From Microbulbifer sp. GL-2 (GTDB taxonomy: Bacteria > Pseudomonadota > Gammaproteobacteria > Pseudomonadales > Cellvibrionaceae), in contig NZ_AP019807.1 of NCBI RefSeq assembly GCF_007183175.1, forward strand, positions 3,034,001 through 3,098,000: DNA of 64,000 bases, written 5' to 3'. The translations under genes were made by a program, and so were the position numbers. Numbering within the stretch: the stretch's first letter is position 1; each line of letters opens with the position of its first letter. The notes beneath the pieces are model-generated. The model did no database searches and had not been told where the DNA came from. It saw nothing but the letters and a program-made list of their open reading frames with translations. This document shows, one piece after another, positions 45,609 through 55,439 of this stretch.

Positions 45609-46658
45609 ATGGAAGCACAACGGCAAGACCAGTCTGTGGCTGGCCAGGCAGAAGACCTTCCTCCTGAGTTGGCAGTAGAGAATGAAGAGCAGAAACTAAG
45701 CAGCAGCGAAGAGAGAGGTAAAGGCCGTACACGGAGAAAAGCGGCAAAAAATAACTCCGTCTCCTCCCCCGGAGAAAAGAGCAGGGTTACCAGGTTAGAT
45801 GGCGACAGCCATTTGCAGAAGAATCTGGACGCTACTCAACTCTATCTGAATGAAATTGGTTTTTCCCCCCTATTGACCGCGGAAGAAGAGGTGTACTACG
45901 CACGAAAGGCCTTGCGTGGTGACGGTGCGGCGAGAAAGCGCATGATTGAAAGTAATCTGCGCTTGGTAGTTAAGATCGCCCGTCGTTATGTCAGTCGTGG
46001 CCTTGCTCTGTTGGACCTGATCGAAGAGGGCAATTTGGGGCTTATCCGCGCTGTAGAGAAGTTTGACCCCGAGCGCGGTTTCCGCTTTTCTACCTACGCT
46101 ACCTGGTGGATACGTCAGACAATAGAACGAGCCATTATGAATCAGACTCGGACTATTCGCCTGCCGATTCACGTGGTAAAGGAGTTAAATGTATACCTCC
46201 GGGCATCCCGTGAGCTGGCTCAGAAGCTGGATCACGAGCCGTCCGCAGAAGAGATTGCTAACCTGCTGGAGAAACCGGTTGGAGATGTTGAGCGGATGCT
46301 AGGGCTCAATGAACGGGTAACTTCGGTGGATACTCCTATTGGCCCCTCTTCGGAAAAGACACTGGTGGATACGATACCCGACCAGCAGGAGTCTGACCCG
46401 GCAGAGTTGCTTCAGGACAGTGACCTCTTTGATAGCATTAATCGCTGGCTTGGGGAACTTCCCGACAAGCAGTGTGAGGTAGTTTCCCGGCGATTTGGGT
46501 TACGAGGCTATGAAGCGAGTACCCTGGAAGAGGTTGGTAGGGAAATTGGCCTGACGCGTGAGAGGGTCCGCCAGATCCAGGTTGATGCGCTCAAACGCCT
46601 GCGTGAAGTGATGGAAAAACAGGGTCTTGATGGGCTGTCCCTGTTCGGAAACTTTTAA
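45609..46658 (+). CDS. rpoS: RNA polymerase sigma factor RpoS
   Basis: The stationary-phase and general-stress sigma factor. The 349 residues include an acidic N-terminal tail, region 1.2 (DATQLYLNEIGFSPLLTAEEE), region 2 (NLRLVVKIARRYVSRGLALLDL and YATWWIRQTIERAIMNQ), region 3, and region 4 with LEEVGREIGLTRERVRQIQ. ATG 45609 follows GGAGCAGGGG and begins the homologous tail. The main rpoS promoter is often inside nlpD, and the 200-base leader probably pairs with small RNAs. It is longer than the E. coli protein (330) only at the N-terminus. Confidence 0.97.
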   Translation: MEAQRQDQSVAGQAEDLPPELAVENEEQKLSSSEERGKGRTRRKAAKNNSVSSPGEKSRVTRLDGDSHLQKNLDATQLYLNEIGFSPLLTAEEEVYYARKALRGDGAARKRMIESNLRLVVKIARRYVSRGLALLDLIEEGNLGLIRAVEKFDPERGFRFSTYATWWIRQTIERAIMNQTRTIRLPIHVVKELNVYLRASRELAQKLDHEPSAEEIANLLEKPVGDVERMLGLNERVTSVDTPIGPSSEKTLVDTIPDQQESDPAELLQDSDLFDSINRWLGELPDKQCEVVSRRFGLRGYEASTLEEVGREIGLTRERVRQIQVDALKRLREVMEKQGLDGLSLFGNF

Positions 46659-46675
46659 ACTTGGTCCTTAACTAA

Positions 46676-46712
46676 GGAAGCCCCACGAAGACAGTGTATT
46701 CGTGGGGTTTCC
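46676..46712. terminator. Strong bidirectional hairpin between rpoS and ydbL
   Basis: 46676-46689 (GGAAGCCCCACGAA) pairs with 46699-46712 (TTCGTGGGGTTTCC) over 14 bp with one G-U pair and a 9-base loop. It sits between the convergent rpoS and ydbL genes, 17 bases after the rpoS stop, and probably ends transcription from both sides. Confidence 0.8.
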
Positions 46713-46767
46713 AGAATTCATTCAAAATTGATCGGCTAACAAAAATCCTGTCACTTTCCCAAACTAT

Positions 46768-47094
46768 TTATTTCTTTACCCAGCGTCCGAGATTGTCCTG
46801 GTAATACTCGCCTGGAGAGAGGCGCGCCTCCAGTTTTTCCGCCGCACGCGCTGCAACCTGGGCGATATCAATATTATTGCGCTTGGCAATTTGCGTGTAA
46901 GCCGTTTTGCGCTTGGCATTTATTTCTTTCACCAGTTTTTCAAGCTCTGGGGAACCGGCATCCACAATAGCGATATAACCACTATTTGCCTCTCCTATCA
47001 GTCCCTGGCTCTTGGCCTCATTGAGGGTGATCGCGAATGCTGGAAGTGCGATTATGAGGCCCACTAGCAATAGGGCTCTCTTCAATGTGTTCAT
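46768..47094 (-). CDS. ydbL: YdbL family (DUF1318) periplasmic protein
   Basis: A 108-residue exported protein: signal peptide ending LPAFA, then ALTLNEAKSQGLIGE-like start of the DUF1318 domain, with EKLVKEINAKRK and a C-terminal GEYYQ-LGRWVKK. In E. coli YdbL is a periplasmic modulator of the YdbH-YnbE bridge. It is the last gene of the leftward ydbH-ynbE-ydbL unit, 11 bases after ynbE. Confidence 0.93.
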   Translation of the reverse strand: MNTLKRALLLVGLIIALPAFAITLNEAKSQGLIGEANSGYIAIVDAGSPELEKLVKEINAKRKTAYTQIAKRNNIDIAQVAARAAEKLEARLSPGEYYQDNLGRWVKK

Positions 47095-47105
47095 GCTTTG
47101 CCTCC

Positions 47106-47300
47106 TTAGAAAATGCCTTCTTTGTCTTCAAACAAGGTGTCGAGGTCCCGATCTACTTTGACCCGGATTTCATGTTCAATCTTAACGTTCAGGTTTACGG
47201 TTATTGGCTCACTAGGAGCCTTTACCGCCACAGTTGGTGTACACCCTGTGGCAACCATAACGTATAGCAGTCCTATTGGAATCAGCCGGCTGGCCTTCAT
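47106..47300 (-). CDS. ynbE: YnbE family outer-membrane lipoprotein
   Basis: A 64-residue lipoprotein with lipobox VATGC at residues 16-20 and the family segment ITVNLNVKIEHEIRVKVD. E. coli YnbE is anchored in the outer membrane and adds beta-strands to the periplasmic end of YdbH. The start ATG lies after GGAGTATCAG. It follows ydbH after 192 bases with no gene between, and precedes ydbL. Confidence 0.92.
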   Translation of the reverse strand: MKASRLIPIGLLYVMVATGCTPTVAVKAPSEPITVNLNVKIEHEIRVKVDRDLDTLFEDKEGIF

Positions 47301-47492
47301 CTGATACTCCTTACGGTACCTCTCGGGTACCTTTTACTAGTTGCATCTACAGCAGTTCTCTCTATATCCAGGCCAGGTTCACCAACTATGTCGGGGTTGA
47401 CCACATTCCCCTATTGTATTGGTTCAACCTTAACCAGCAATGAATTAACCGGTCTACTGCCCTGCATAGGAAGAGCCTACTTTAGTCCTGGC

Positions 47493-50483
47493 CTATTGGT
47501 CCAGTTGCTTTTCCAGGGCTTCCGTAAGGTCGCGGCTGGCCTGCAGAGAGCGCAGCATCGACGGAATATTGTTTTCAAGATTAAGGTTAATAATGAGGTC
47601 ACGCTCGGTGTCCACTGACTCACTACGACCAACAAGCTTCAGGTTTAGCAGCAGATCTCCACTGGGAGGATATTCCATGCTGCCCTCAAGGGTACGGAAG
47701 TTATAGTCCTCAAGTGCATTGGCAATCAGCTTAAGCTGTGGGTTACCAGAAAGCATCTGGGGAGAAAATGCACCGTAATATCGCAGTTGTCCGCCAGGCT
47801 CTATTGCTTGCAGGTGTCCATTCTTTACGGTGATACCATCTGGGCCGGTACTGACAGGAATCGTCAAATTGAGGCGTCCGCTAGCCTTGAAATTTTCCGA
47901 CTCGGTTTCATGAGCCAGTTGCTCTAAAGATATATCCTGAGCGTACAGGATACTGCTGCGCTCCTTATTGACAAGGTTCCAGCTCAATGCCTCTGAACTC
48001 AGCGTTCCATGGAGAAATTCTGCCGTGAAGTTCTCCAGGATAACATCCTGCTCTCTATCCAGGGAGACTGAAAAGTGGATATCATTCAAGGGCAAGCCCG
48101 CGTCTATAGATTGTATCGACAGTGGATGGGGCTTCGAGGTAAGCCAATGTCCATTATCACTGTCCAGCTGAATTTCCCCTTCTATCCCAGTGGCAAAGCT
48201 ATCTCCATAGACTGCAGCAACATTGGTAAGGGCTAAATGGACGGAATCTTTCGCTTGTTGGGGCCAGGATATAGTTCCGTTAGCGTAAATCCCCCCGGAA
48301 ATGATATCTATTGGCAATCCCTTGACCATCCTGCTGAGAGGGGTTCTGGAATTGAATTCGACCTTGGGCAATGAAAAATTAATAGTACCAGTTGCCAGGT
48401 CGATATCGTGATGCCAGCTTGAGTCTAATATCAAGGAGCTGGCCCTAAGTTGGCTTTGCCCTTTTATTTTGTCTCCACTTAGAGATAGTGATCCTGTAAG
48501 AGATGCCTCCAGTGAGTACTTTTCAGCTGTTTCTATTCCCAGGGTGCTACTGGCAAAGCTGCCGCTTAGTTCGGTATTTCCTTGAGTAGCTTTGAGACTG
48601 ATATTACTAAAGTCGAGCTTACCGGATAAGGTAAAATATTCACTGGAAAATGCTTTAAATTGACTGTTCCATTGTTTTATAGTACAGCTTGCGGTCTGTG
48701 ATCCTAATTTGCAGTCGACCTGGGGCAGTTGAAATTCACCTCTGTCAATCTTGAAATCTCTACCTTTCAGCTCCTCAAATGTGGCATTTACCTGCTCAAG
48801 CTTTAGCTGTTGAATATTACTGCCTGCCTGGATGTATACCCTGGCAGTCGAGTCCAGTTTGTTGAGAGTAATGTCCAAGGCCTCGTCAGCAATTGTTGCA
48901 TTCACCGTTTCCAGGTCAAATACGCATTCATTAGCTTTATGGATACTGCATTGGAGTTGGCTAACCTGTGAGTAAATCGAGGTTGTAGAGTCCTTTGCTT
49001 GTAATTTAGAGTCAATTGCACCTTCAGTAACTATAACCTCAGATAAATGGGATGATGCAGTTCTCCCTTCAATCTGAATCTTGTTTCTGATGTTTACCTT
49101 AACCTGGCTTTTGTGAAGACCAACTGAATGTAAGTGGGATTCTTTTGGCTGGTCAGTTATCGCAGTCTCGAATTTCAGTTCACTTCCGGGGAGCAGGGCC
49201 AAGCTAAACTTATCGAGCCAATTTTTCTCTGTGGAATGTGTTCCAATGGGACTCAAAGTAGCCTCACCCTGGAATTTCAACTCCCCTTTTGGTTTGGTCA
49301 ATTGTAATGAGGGAAAGTAAGTCTTCCACTGGGATGATTGAAATGCAGGTTCTAATGCAGGTAGATAAATAGAGCCCTTCACCTGCAGCCTGGGAGTGTT
49401 TGTCTGTGAGACCGACTCAAATGCAATGTTCGCGAGAGGGCTCTCGCTCACTCTGCCACCGCCCGATGTAGCTGAAATTGAGCCGGAACCTGTGATCGAT
49501 TCAAGTAGAAACGGGGAGAGTGCTTTTATTTTGAGCTCTATAGGGGATTGGGTAGATAGCTGGGTATTCACATTATCATTGAATATTTCACTGGCGACAG
49601 ATAACTCCAGTGCATCGCCTTCAACTTGCAGCACGATGTTTTCGTAGTCCGCTATGGACAAGAAGTTATCCGGAATCAAAGAGCTGGCATAGACAGAGAA
49701 GTGCCCGTTTGCATTTAACCTATCTGTAGAAGCTACGAACTGTGTTTGAGTGACGTCTAAGAGAGGATCAATGGCCATTAGGTTCGAATTTATACTGGCA
49801 TTTAGTATCCATTGATCCTGTTTTCCCTTGAGTAAATTTAATTCTACTTGAGAAGCGGGGGCATCGGAGGATGAAACAATGCTTGCATTTACAGCAATTT
49901 GATTCGCTGTCAAGTTGGACTGTAGTGAAAAATAAAATGCGCCAAACTGAGCAGATTTATAGGGCGAATTTAAGTGGATAGTTGTGTCTTGCCGGGTGAT
50001 GTCTAAGGGGCCTGCTGTAAAATGCTTGCTCAGCACTAACTCCCTCACAGATATTTTCCCTGGCATGTACCTGACTATATCTTCGATCATTCCGCTCAGT
50101 GAAATAGAATATTCTATTTCCGGGCTATCCAGGGAAGTTGCTTTTCTGGTCGGTTCTATTTCTTTATCTCGATAGCGAGTTAGCTTATCAACAGATAACT
50201 TAATTTTCTGGGTGTTATCCCGATCGTAAATTATATGAAAGGGGTAGGATATTTTTACTTTATCAAGGACCAGACCATTACCCTGGTTGGACTTCAACTG
50301 GACTTGCTTGATGGATACTTCCCTAAAACTCAGCTCCAGTCCGGATAATTGCTGAATGACAACTTCGCCGGCAAACAAGTTGATTAGCTGGGAGGCAACA
50401 ATGTCTTTTTTCCACCAGCTACCAATTAATAAGGTGGCTAGGCATATCGCCAATGAAATGATAATAATGCGGGGTTTTCGCAC
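47493..50483 (-). CDS. ydbH: YdbH-type intermembrane lipid-transport bridge protein
   Basis: A 996-residue AsmA-like protein with one N-terminal inner-membrane anchor (about 5-22) and a very long beta-rich periplasmic part. Such proteins form a hydrophobic groove that carries phospholipids between inner and outer membranes; YdbH, TamB and YhdP are the three redundant ones in E. coli. The C-terminal region (GGQLRYYGAFSPQ, LKLVGRSES) is the family's best-kept end. Identification is supported by the following ynbE and ydbL genes. E. coli YdbH is somewhat shorter (879), so this copy has extra repeats. Confidence 0.9.
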   Translation of the reverse strand: MRKPRIIIISLAICLATLLIGSWWKKDIVASQLINLFAGEVVIQQLSGLELSFREVSIKQVQLKSNQGNGLVLDKVKISYPFHIIYDRDNTQKIKLSVDKLTRYRDKEIEPTRKATSLDSPEIEYSISLSGMIEDIVRYMPGKISVRELVLSKHFTAGPLDITRQDTTIHLNSPYKSAQFGAFYFSLQSNLTANQIAVNASIVSSSDAPASQVELNLLKGKQDQWILNASINSNLMAIDPLLDVTQTQFVASTDRLNANGHFSVYASSLIPDNFLSIADYENIVLQVEGDALELSVASEIFNDNVNTQLSTQSPIELKIKALSPFLLESITGSGSISATSGGGRVSESPLANIAFESVSQTNTPRLQVKGSIYLPALEPAFQSSQWKTYFPSLQLTKPKGELKFQGEATLSPIGTHSTEKNWLDKFSLALLPGSELKFETAITDQPKESHLHSVGLHKSQVKVNIRNKIQIEGRTASSHLSEVIVTEGAIDSKLQAKDSTTSIYSQVSQLQCSIHKANECVFDLETVNATIADEALDITLNKLDSTARVYIQAGSNIQQLKLEQVNATFEELKGRDFKIDRGEFQLPQVDCKLGSQTASCTIKQWNSQFKAFSSEYFTLSGKLDFSNISLKATQGNTELSGSFASSTLGIETAEKYSLEASLTGSLSLSGDKIKGQSQLRASSLILDSSWHHDIDLATGTINFSLPKVEFNSRTPLSRMVKGLPIDIISGGIYANGTISWPQQAKDSVHLALTNVAAVYGDSFATGIEGEIQLDSDNGHWLTSKPHPLSIQSIDAGLPLNDIHFSVSLDREQDVILENFTAEFLHGTLSSEALSWNLVNKERSSILYAQDISLEQLAHETESENFKASGRLNLTIPVSTGPDGITVKNGHLQAIEPGGQLRYYGAFSPQMLSGNPQLKLIANALEDYNFRTLEGSMEYPPSGDLLLNLKLVGRSESVDTERDLIINLNLENNIPSMLRSLQASRDLTEALEKQLDQ

Positions 50484-51395
50484 GCTAAACCTCTAAACTC
50501 CCGGAAAGGAGGTAACTTTGTATTATCGCCTGTTAGTTAGCTGCAGCAGCTTGTTGCTGGCTTTAAACTACGTATTTTGCTGGCATGATGAAGTGCTATC
50601 TTATCATCTAGCCGGATAATACTGTGTGTGGCAGTTGGATTGTGAATTGGGAAGATGGTTCATTTAGCTGCCAAAGTATAAAGAAGTGAATATTGAGTCA
50701 TGAGGTTCTGTCAAGCTCTCCTGTAACAACTTTAATCGCCCGATACTTTCCTTTCCACCCAAAGACTGGATGTGAGCGTTCAGGGGGATATTTTCTTATC
50801 CTCAAAGCGGATTCCAAATAAAACCATGTGTAGTCATTAATACGTCACGTGACCCAATAGGAGTGATCACCCACTGATAGTTTTTGGCTATTACAGGTAG
50901 ATTTTTAATTATTTTTGTATTGTTCATAGTGCTGCATGGAATGCCATTTTAAGTGCCACAAGAGGGAATTCAGCTTCTCATCCAAATCTGCTGAGGTTGC
51001 TGGTGTGCCTATGAACAGCAAGATTCCAGCTATGAACAGCAAAGCGATTAGTTTATTAATCATAAGGATCACCGATACCGTAAGCAGCACATCAGAGATT
51101 ATATGGTCTATGGCTGACAGCGAACATGGAGGCCGCTGCAAATAGCTATTAATACCCGAGGAGTACTAGTGTGGGGTCGTTAGATAACCAAGTTAGCCGG
51201 TACTGAGTAAGCACTTGTTGTGTTTGAGTTAGCAGCGAGAAAGTGAAAATCGGTCAAGCCGACTTATAGAGAATTGCTGAGGTTAAATTACCGGAGCGTG
51301 TGGTTTGTGATTTCAACTTGTAATGACACTTTTTACCCCAATTTACATACCCTTACCGTTCCGGTGGGAACCCACTTATTGAGGATGTTTCAACA
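50484..51395. other. Gap between ydbH and pepN
   Basis: About 910 bases between divergent ydbH and pepN. It contains one possible small secreted protein on the minus strand (50905-51063, listed separately) and the two outward promoters. I see no RNA gene or repeat in the rest. Confidence 0.4.
50905..51063 (-). CDS. Possible small secreted protein
   Basis: A 52-residue frame that starts like a signal peptide (MINKLIALLFIAGILLFIG), with a likely cleavage site after TSA, leaving about 28 charged residues ending HLKWHSMQHYEQYKNN. The start ATG 51063 follows GGTGATCC. It matches no family I know. The signal-peptide pattern is the only evidence that it is real; it could be an accidental frame. Confidence 0.4.
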   Translation of the reverse strand: MINKLIALLFIAGILLFIGTPATSADLDEKLNSLLWHLKWHSMQHYEQYKNN

Positions 51396-54029
51396 ATGCA
51401 AGATGCTCAGCCGAAGACCATGTATCTCAAAGACTATCGAGTACCGGATTACCTGGTGGACAGTACCGACTTGCACTTCGAGCTGGAGCCCAAGGCCACC
51501 TTGGTAAAATCACGCCTCGAAATTCGCAGGAATCCTGAAGCCGGTCAGGGGTTACCACCTTTACTGTTGAATGGCATTGATCTTGAGCTGCTATCCATTG
51601 CCATTGATGGCTCCATTCTTTCTTCAATATCTTATCAAGAAACACCTGAAGGCTTGTCTGTCTCTATTGATAAGCCGGAGTTTATCCTGGAAATCCACAA
51701 CAGGATTAACCCGGAGGACAATACGTCCCTGGAGGGACTATATCTTTCCAACGACATGTATTGCACACAGTGTGAGGCGGAGGGTTTCAGGAAGATTACG
51801 TTTTACCCTGACAGACCTGATGTAATGTCAAAATTCACCACGACTATTATGGCACCAGCGGATTACCCGGTATTACTATCCAATGGCAATGAAGTTGACC
51901 GGGGTTACTGTGATGATGGGCGACACTTTGTCACCTGGGAGGACCCTTTTGCCAAGCCAGCATATTTGTTTGCTTTAGTGGCGGGGGATTTAGAGCATGT
52001 TGACGACTCTTTTACTACTGTCAGTGGCCGCGAGGTAAAGCTTCAAATATTTACTGAGGATAAAAATATCGGGAAATGCGACCACGCCATGCAATCCTTG
52101 AAAAAAGCCATGCGCTGGGATGAAGAAGTATATGGTAGGGAATATGATCTCGATATATTTATGGTTGTTGCAGTTGACCACTTCAATATGGGGGCTATGG
52201 AAAATAAAGGCTTGAATATTTTTAACTCAGCCTGTGTTTTGGCCAGCCCGGAAACAGCCACCGACTCTGCTTTTCAAAGAATTGAGTCAATTATTGGTCA
52301 TGAGTATTTTCATAACTGGTCAGGTAATCGGGTCACCTGTCGGGACTGGTTTCAGCTCAGCTTGAAGGAAGGATTTACAGTATTTCGCGATGCGGAATTT
52401 TCTGCAGACCTGAATTCACGGGCAGTAAAGCGTATCGAAGATGTATCCCTGTTACGTACCAGCCAATTTTCGGAAGATGCTGGTCCAATGGCACATCCCA
52501 TCCGCCCGGATTCTTACATGGAAATTTCCAACTTCTATACACTTACTGTCTATGAAAAGGGCGCTGAAGTAGTTCGTATGATCCATACCATACTTGGGTC
52601 AGAGGGATTCCGTAAAGGGAGTGATCTTTACTTTGAGCGTCACGATGGTTGTGCTGTTACTTGTGAAGATTTTATAGCAGCCATGGAAGATGCTAATCAG
52701 GTTGATCTCAGCCAATTTCGCCGCTGGTACAGTCAGGCTGGCACTCCTGAGTTAAATGTGACCGATCATTATGATGGTAGCTTAGATGTTTATCAGCTTA
52801 AAGTTCGTCAGTTTTGCCCGGCTACACCTGAACAGGACGAAAAGCTCCCATTCCATATACCACTGAAAGTTGGACTGTTAGGTTCAAATGGGGCTGATAT
52901 GGCACTAGATGAAGCAGGCGCTACCCAGTGTGTTTTGGAGGTGACTGAGCGGGAACAGACCTTTGAGTTTAAAGGAATAAAGGAGCAACCTTTACTCTCA
53001 CTTTTACGCGGATTTTCTGCGCCTGTAAAGGTTCGTCACAACTATAGTCGTGAGCAGCTCTTGTTTCTCATGAGTAATGACTCGGATACTTTTAATCGTT
53101 GGGATGCTTCCCAAAGATTGGCGTTCACTGCATTGGATCAGCTCCAAGATGCATATCGCCAGGGCCGAAACTTGCAGCTACCACCAGAGATGATTGCGGC
53201 TTATCGCGATATATTAATTGACAGGGAGCTGGATCCCGCATTAGCTGCTGAAATATTGCAGCTACCCAGCGAGCAATTGATTGCTGAGGAATCAGAGTCT
53301 ATAGATGCCGATGCTATTTTTACTGCGAGACATTTCGCACGTGAAACCCTTGCTAATGCGCTTGTGCCAGAGTTGAAAGAACGCTATATCGAGTTGAGTA
53401 CAGAAAAATCTTATAGCCCAAATGCGAAAGATATTTCTGAGCGTAGGCTGAAGAATGTGTGTCTAGAATATCTCTGCATTACAAAATCAACGGAAGCTTT
53501 GGGTTTCGCTCAACGCCAGTTTGAAGCTGCCAGTAATATGACAGATAAAGCTGCCGCGCTGAGTGCATTGATTAACTATGCTGACGACCAGCAAGCTGAT
53601 CAGGCAATTAAGCAGTTCTATGAGCTCTGGCGAGAGGATACCCAGGTGATCGAACTCTGGCTTGCCCTGCAAAGTAGTAGTTCAACAAGGGGCACTCTGG
53701 AAAATATTAAAGCCCTTATGCAGCATTCTGCTTTTGAAATGAAGAACCCAAATAAGGTGCGGGCAGTAATAGGTGGATTTGCTAATCGAAATTTCAGTCA
53801 GTTTCACAAAAGCGATGGAAGTGGCTTTGAGTTTGTAGCAGAACAGGTTATTACTTTGGACAAGTTGAATCCCCAGATAGCTGCACGGTTAGTTATTCCT
53901 ATTACACGCTGGAAGAAATATGCAGGGAAGCTTGCAGAAAAAATGAAAGCTGCCTTATTGAGAGTGGCTGATTCAGGAGAACTATCCAAAGATGTCTTTG
54001 AGGTGGTAAGTAAAGGATTAAAAAACTAA
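51396..54029 (+). CDS. pepN: Aminopeptidase N (M1 family)
   Basis: A 877-residue cytoplasmic zinc aminopeptidase that removes N-terminal residues from peptides. The exopeptidase motif GAMENKGLNIFN and the zinc site HEYFH (H302, E303, H306) plus E325 in LSLKEGFTVFRD are intact. Length and domain order match E. coli PepN (870). ATG 51396 gives the standard N-terminus (YLKDYRVPDYLVDSTDLHFEL). A hairpin at 54049-54070 follows. Confidence 0.97.
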   Translation: MQDAQPKTMYLKDYRVPDYLVDSTDLHFELEPKATLVKSRLEIRRNPEAGQGLPPLLLNGIDLELLSIAIDGSILSSISYQETPEGLSVSIDKPEFILEIHNRINPEDNTSLEGLYLSNDMYCTQCEAEGFRKITFYPDRPDVMSKFTTTIMAPADYPVLLSNGNEVDRGYCDDGRHFVTWEDPFAKPAYLFALVAGDLEHVDDSFTTVSGREVKLQIFTEDKNIGKCDHAMQSLKKAMRWDEEVYGREYDLDIFMVVAVDHFNMGAMENKGLNIFNSACVLASPETATDSAFQRIESIIGHEYFHNWSGNRVTCRDWFQLSLKEGFTVFRDAEFSADLNSRAVKRIEDVSLLRTSQFSEDAGPMAHPIRPDSYMEISNFYTLTVYEKGAEVVRMIHTILGSEGFRKGSDLYFERHDGCAVTCEDFIAAMEDANQVDLSQFRRWYSQAGTPELNVTDHYDGSLDVYQLKVRQFCPATPEQDEKLPFHIPLKVGLLGSNGADMALDEAGATQCVLEVTEREQTFEFKGIKEQPLLSLLRGFSAPVKVRHNYSREQLLFLMSNDSDTFNRWDASQRLAFTALDQLQDAYRQGRNLQLPPEMIAAYRDILIDRELDPALAAEILQLPSEQLIAEESESIDADAIFTARHFARETLANALVPELKERYIELSTEKSYSPNAKDISERRLKNVCLEYLCITKSTEALGFAQRQFEAASNMTDKAAALSALINYADDQQADQAIKQFYELWREDTQVIELWLALQSSSSTRGTLENIKALMQHSAFEMKNPNKVRAVIGGFANRNFSQFHKSDGSGFEFVAEQVITLDKLNPQIAARLVIPITRWKKYAGKLAEKMKAALLRVADSGELSKDVFEVVSKGLKN

Positions 54030-54048
54030 CAGATATTACGGGAAAAAG

Positions 54049-54070
54049 CAGGGGCGAGGTTTAGCCCCTG
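54049..54070. terminator. Hairpin after pepN
   Basis: CAGGGGC (54049-54055) and GCCCCTG (54064-54070) form a perfect 7-bp stem with an 8-base loop, 20 bases after the pepN stop and between convergent genes. A U-run is lacking. Confidence 0.5.
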
Positions 54071-54210
54071 AACTCTATTCAGAGGCTTATTGGTAGATGC
54101 TCTTCTGTTGCCTCTGGCACGCGCTGATTCATATTTGTGCACTAGTTTTTTTGATAAGATAAGACGGAGTATAACTTTGGATCTCAGGGGGATGTATGGC
54201 AGGCAGCTAT

Positions 54211-55248
54211 TTAATTTTTTGTGTTATTTTTCTGGTGTTGATGTTGCTTGCGATACTCTCTAGGTGATATTCCGGTCCACTTTTTAAAGCTTCTTGAAAA
54301 GCTGCTTGTGTCATGGAAGCCAAGTCTGTAGGTAATAACTGTTATCGGTAATTCTTGTTGTTTGAGATACTGGATAGCATGATATTTGCGAGTTCTATCT
54401 AAGATTATCTGGTAGCTGGTACCCTGTTCCTTTAATTTTCTGTGTAAACCACGACAGCTGAAGCCAAGTGTGCTTGCAATATTCTCTTGAGATAGTTCGC
54501 CTATAGGCATCAGGTCTAATACAGTTTTGGTTACAAGTCCAATTATGTCATTTTTTCTTAACCGTACTAAATAATCTTGCAGTGCCTGTTCGTTTACAGA
54601 GGCCAATTCAATATTTCCAGTGGAGATGGGGCGTTCTGCAAATCTGCGCTCAAATCGTATTTCACAGAATTCTGCACAATAGTTGATAGGGCATTTGTAC
54701 ATTAATTGATGATGTTTAGGGTTGTTAGGCTTAGATCGTGTAAGGTTAATGGAAATCAAATGGTTATAAAGGTCTGGAGATATTTTTCTACTGGATTTTA
54801 TTAATAAGGCAATAAAGGCATCGATGGCATGAATGCTTGGATCATGAGGCAGATCATCGGCTTTATGCAAGGATACAATCAGCTGTTTCTTGTGGTCACG
54901 AATAGCGATTCTCATGGCCGTACTGATTACATTTGAGAATCGTGCTGATCGCTCCAGGCTTTCTCTTATTGAGCTACTGGCCAAGTGAGCGTAGCTTAGC
55001 GCGTGGAGGTTTGTGTGGCTTACAAATTTGGAGACCTCCAGGCCAATGCAATCATTACCGGATACAACCTCGGCCATATCCCATAATTTTTTCATATTTT
55101 TCAAAGGAATACGTCGATTTGTATCCCTTATGTACTTGTAGTCAATATCTGCATGCTGAAGAAGTTTCTGTTGTGAACAATAAGGTTTTAGAGCCTCGAT
55201 AATTGGCAAAACCCAAGTTGCAATGGTTGTGTGTCCATTCTCAGCCAT
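54211..55248 (-). CDS. AraC-family transcriptional regulator
   Basis: A 345-residue regulator of the OruR/ArgR-like AraC subgroup: an N-terminal arabinose-binding-like domain of the Arabinose_bd type (about 15-205) and a C-terminal double helix-turn-helix (about 245-335, with SQENIASTLGFSCRGLHRKLKEQ and YRLGFHDTSSFSRSFKKWTG). It is divergent from the DUF3604 operon across 190 bases and is its most likely regulator. Ligand unknown. Confidence 0.9.
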   Translation of the reverse strand: MAENGHTTIATWVLPIIEALKPYCSQQKLLQHADIDYKYIRDTNRRIPLKNMKKLWDMAEVVSGNDCIGLEVSKFVSHTNLHALSYAHLASSSIRESLERSARFSNVISTAMRIAIRDHKKQLIVSLHKADDLPHDPSIHAIDAFIALLIKSSRKISPDLYNHLISINLTRSKPNNPKHHQLMYKCPINYCAEFCEIRFERRFAERPISTGNIELASVNEQALQDYLVRLRKNDIIGLVTKTVLDLMPIGELSQENIASTLGFSCRGLHRKLKEQGTSYQIILDRTRKYHAIQYLKQQELPITVITYRLGFHDTSSFSRSFKKWTGISPREYRKQHQHQKNNTKN

Positions 55249-55439
55249 TTTCTAAGTGTCCTAATTGGTCAAGCGTTTGGCCGGATAAGCAAAGAAGGGC
55301 GTAGACCAAGTGATTAGTATTAAGCTAGGAGTTTCTAACTTAAGGCAGAGTGTCGTGATACTCAGTCTATCAGTCTTGTTAGCGTAAGAAAATCAGCTGT
55401 TTTTTTAAGGCCAGTCCCGACATTTGAGTGAATCGAACT

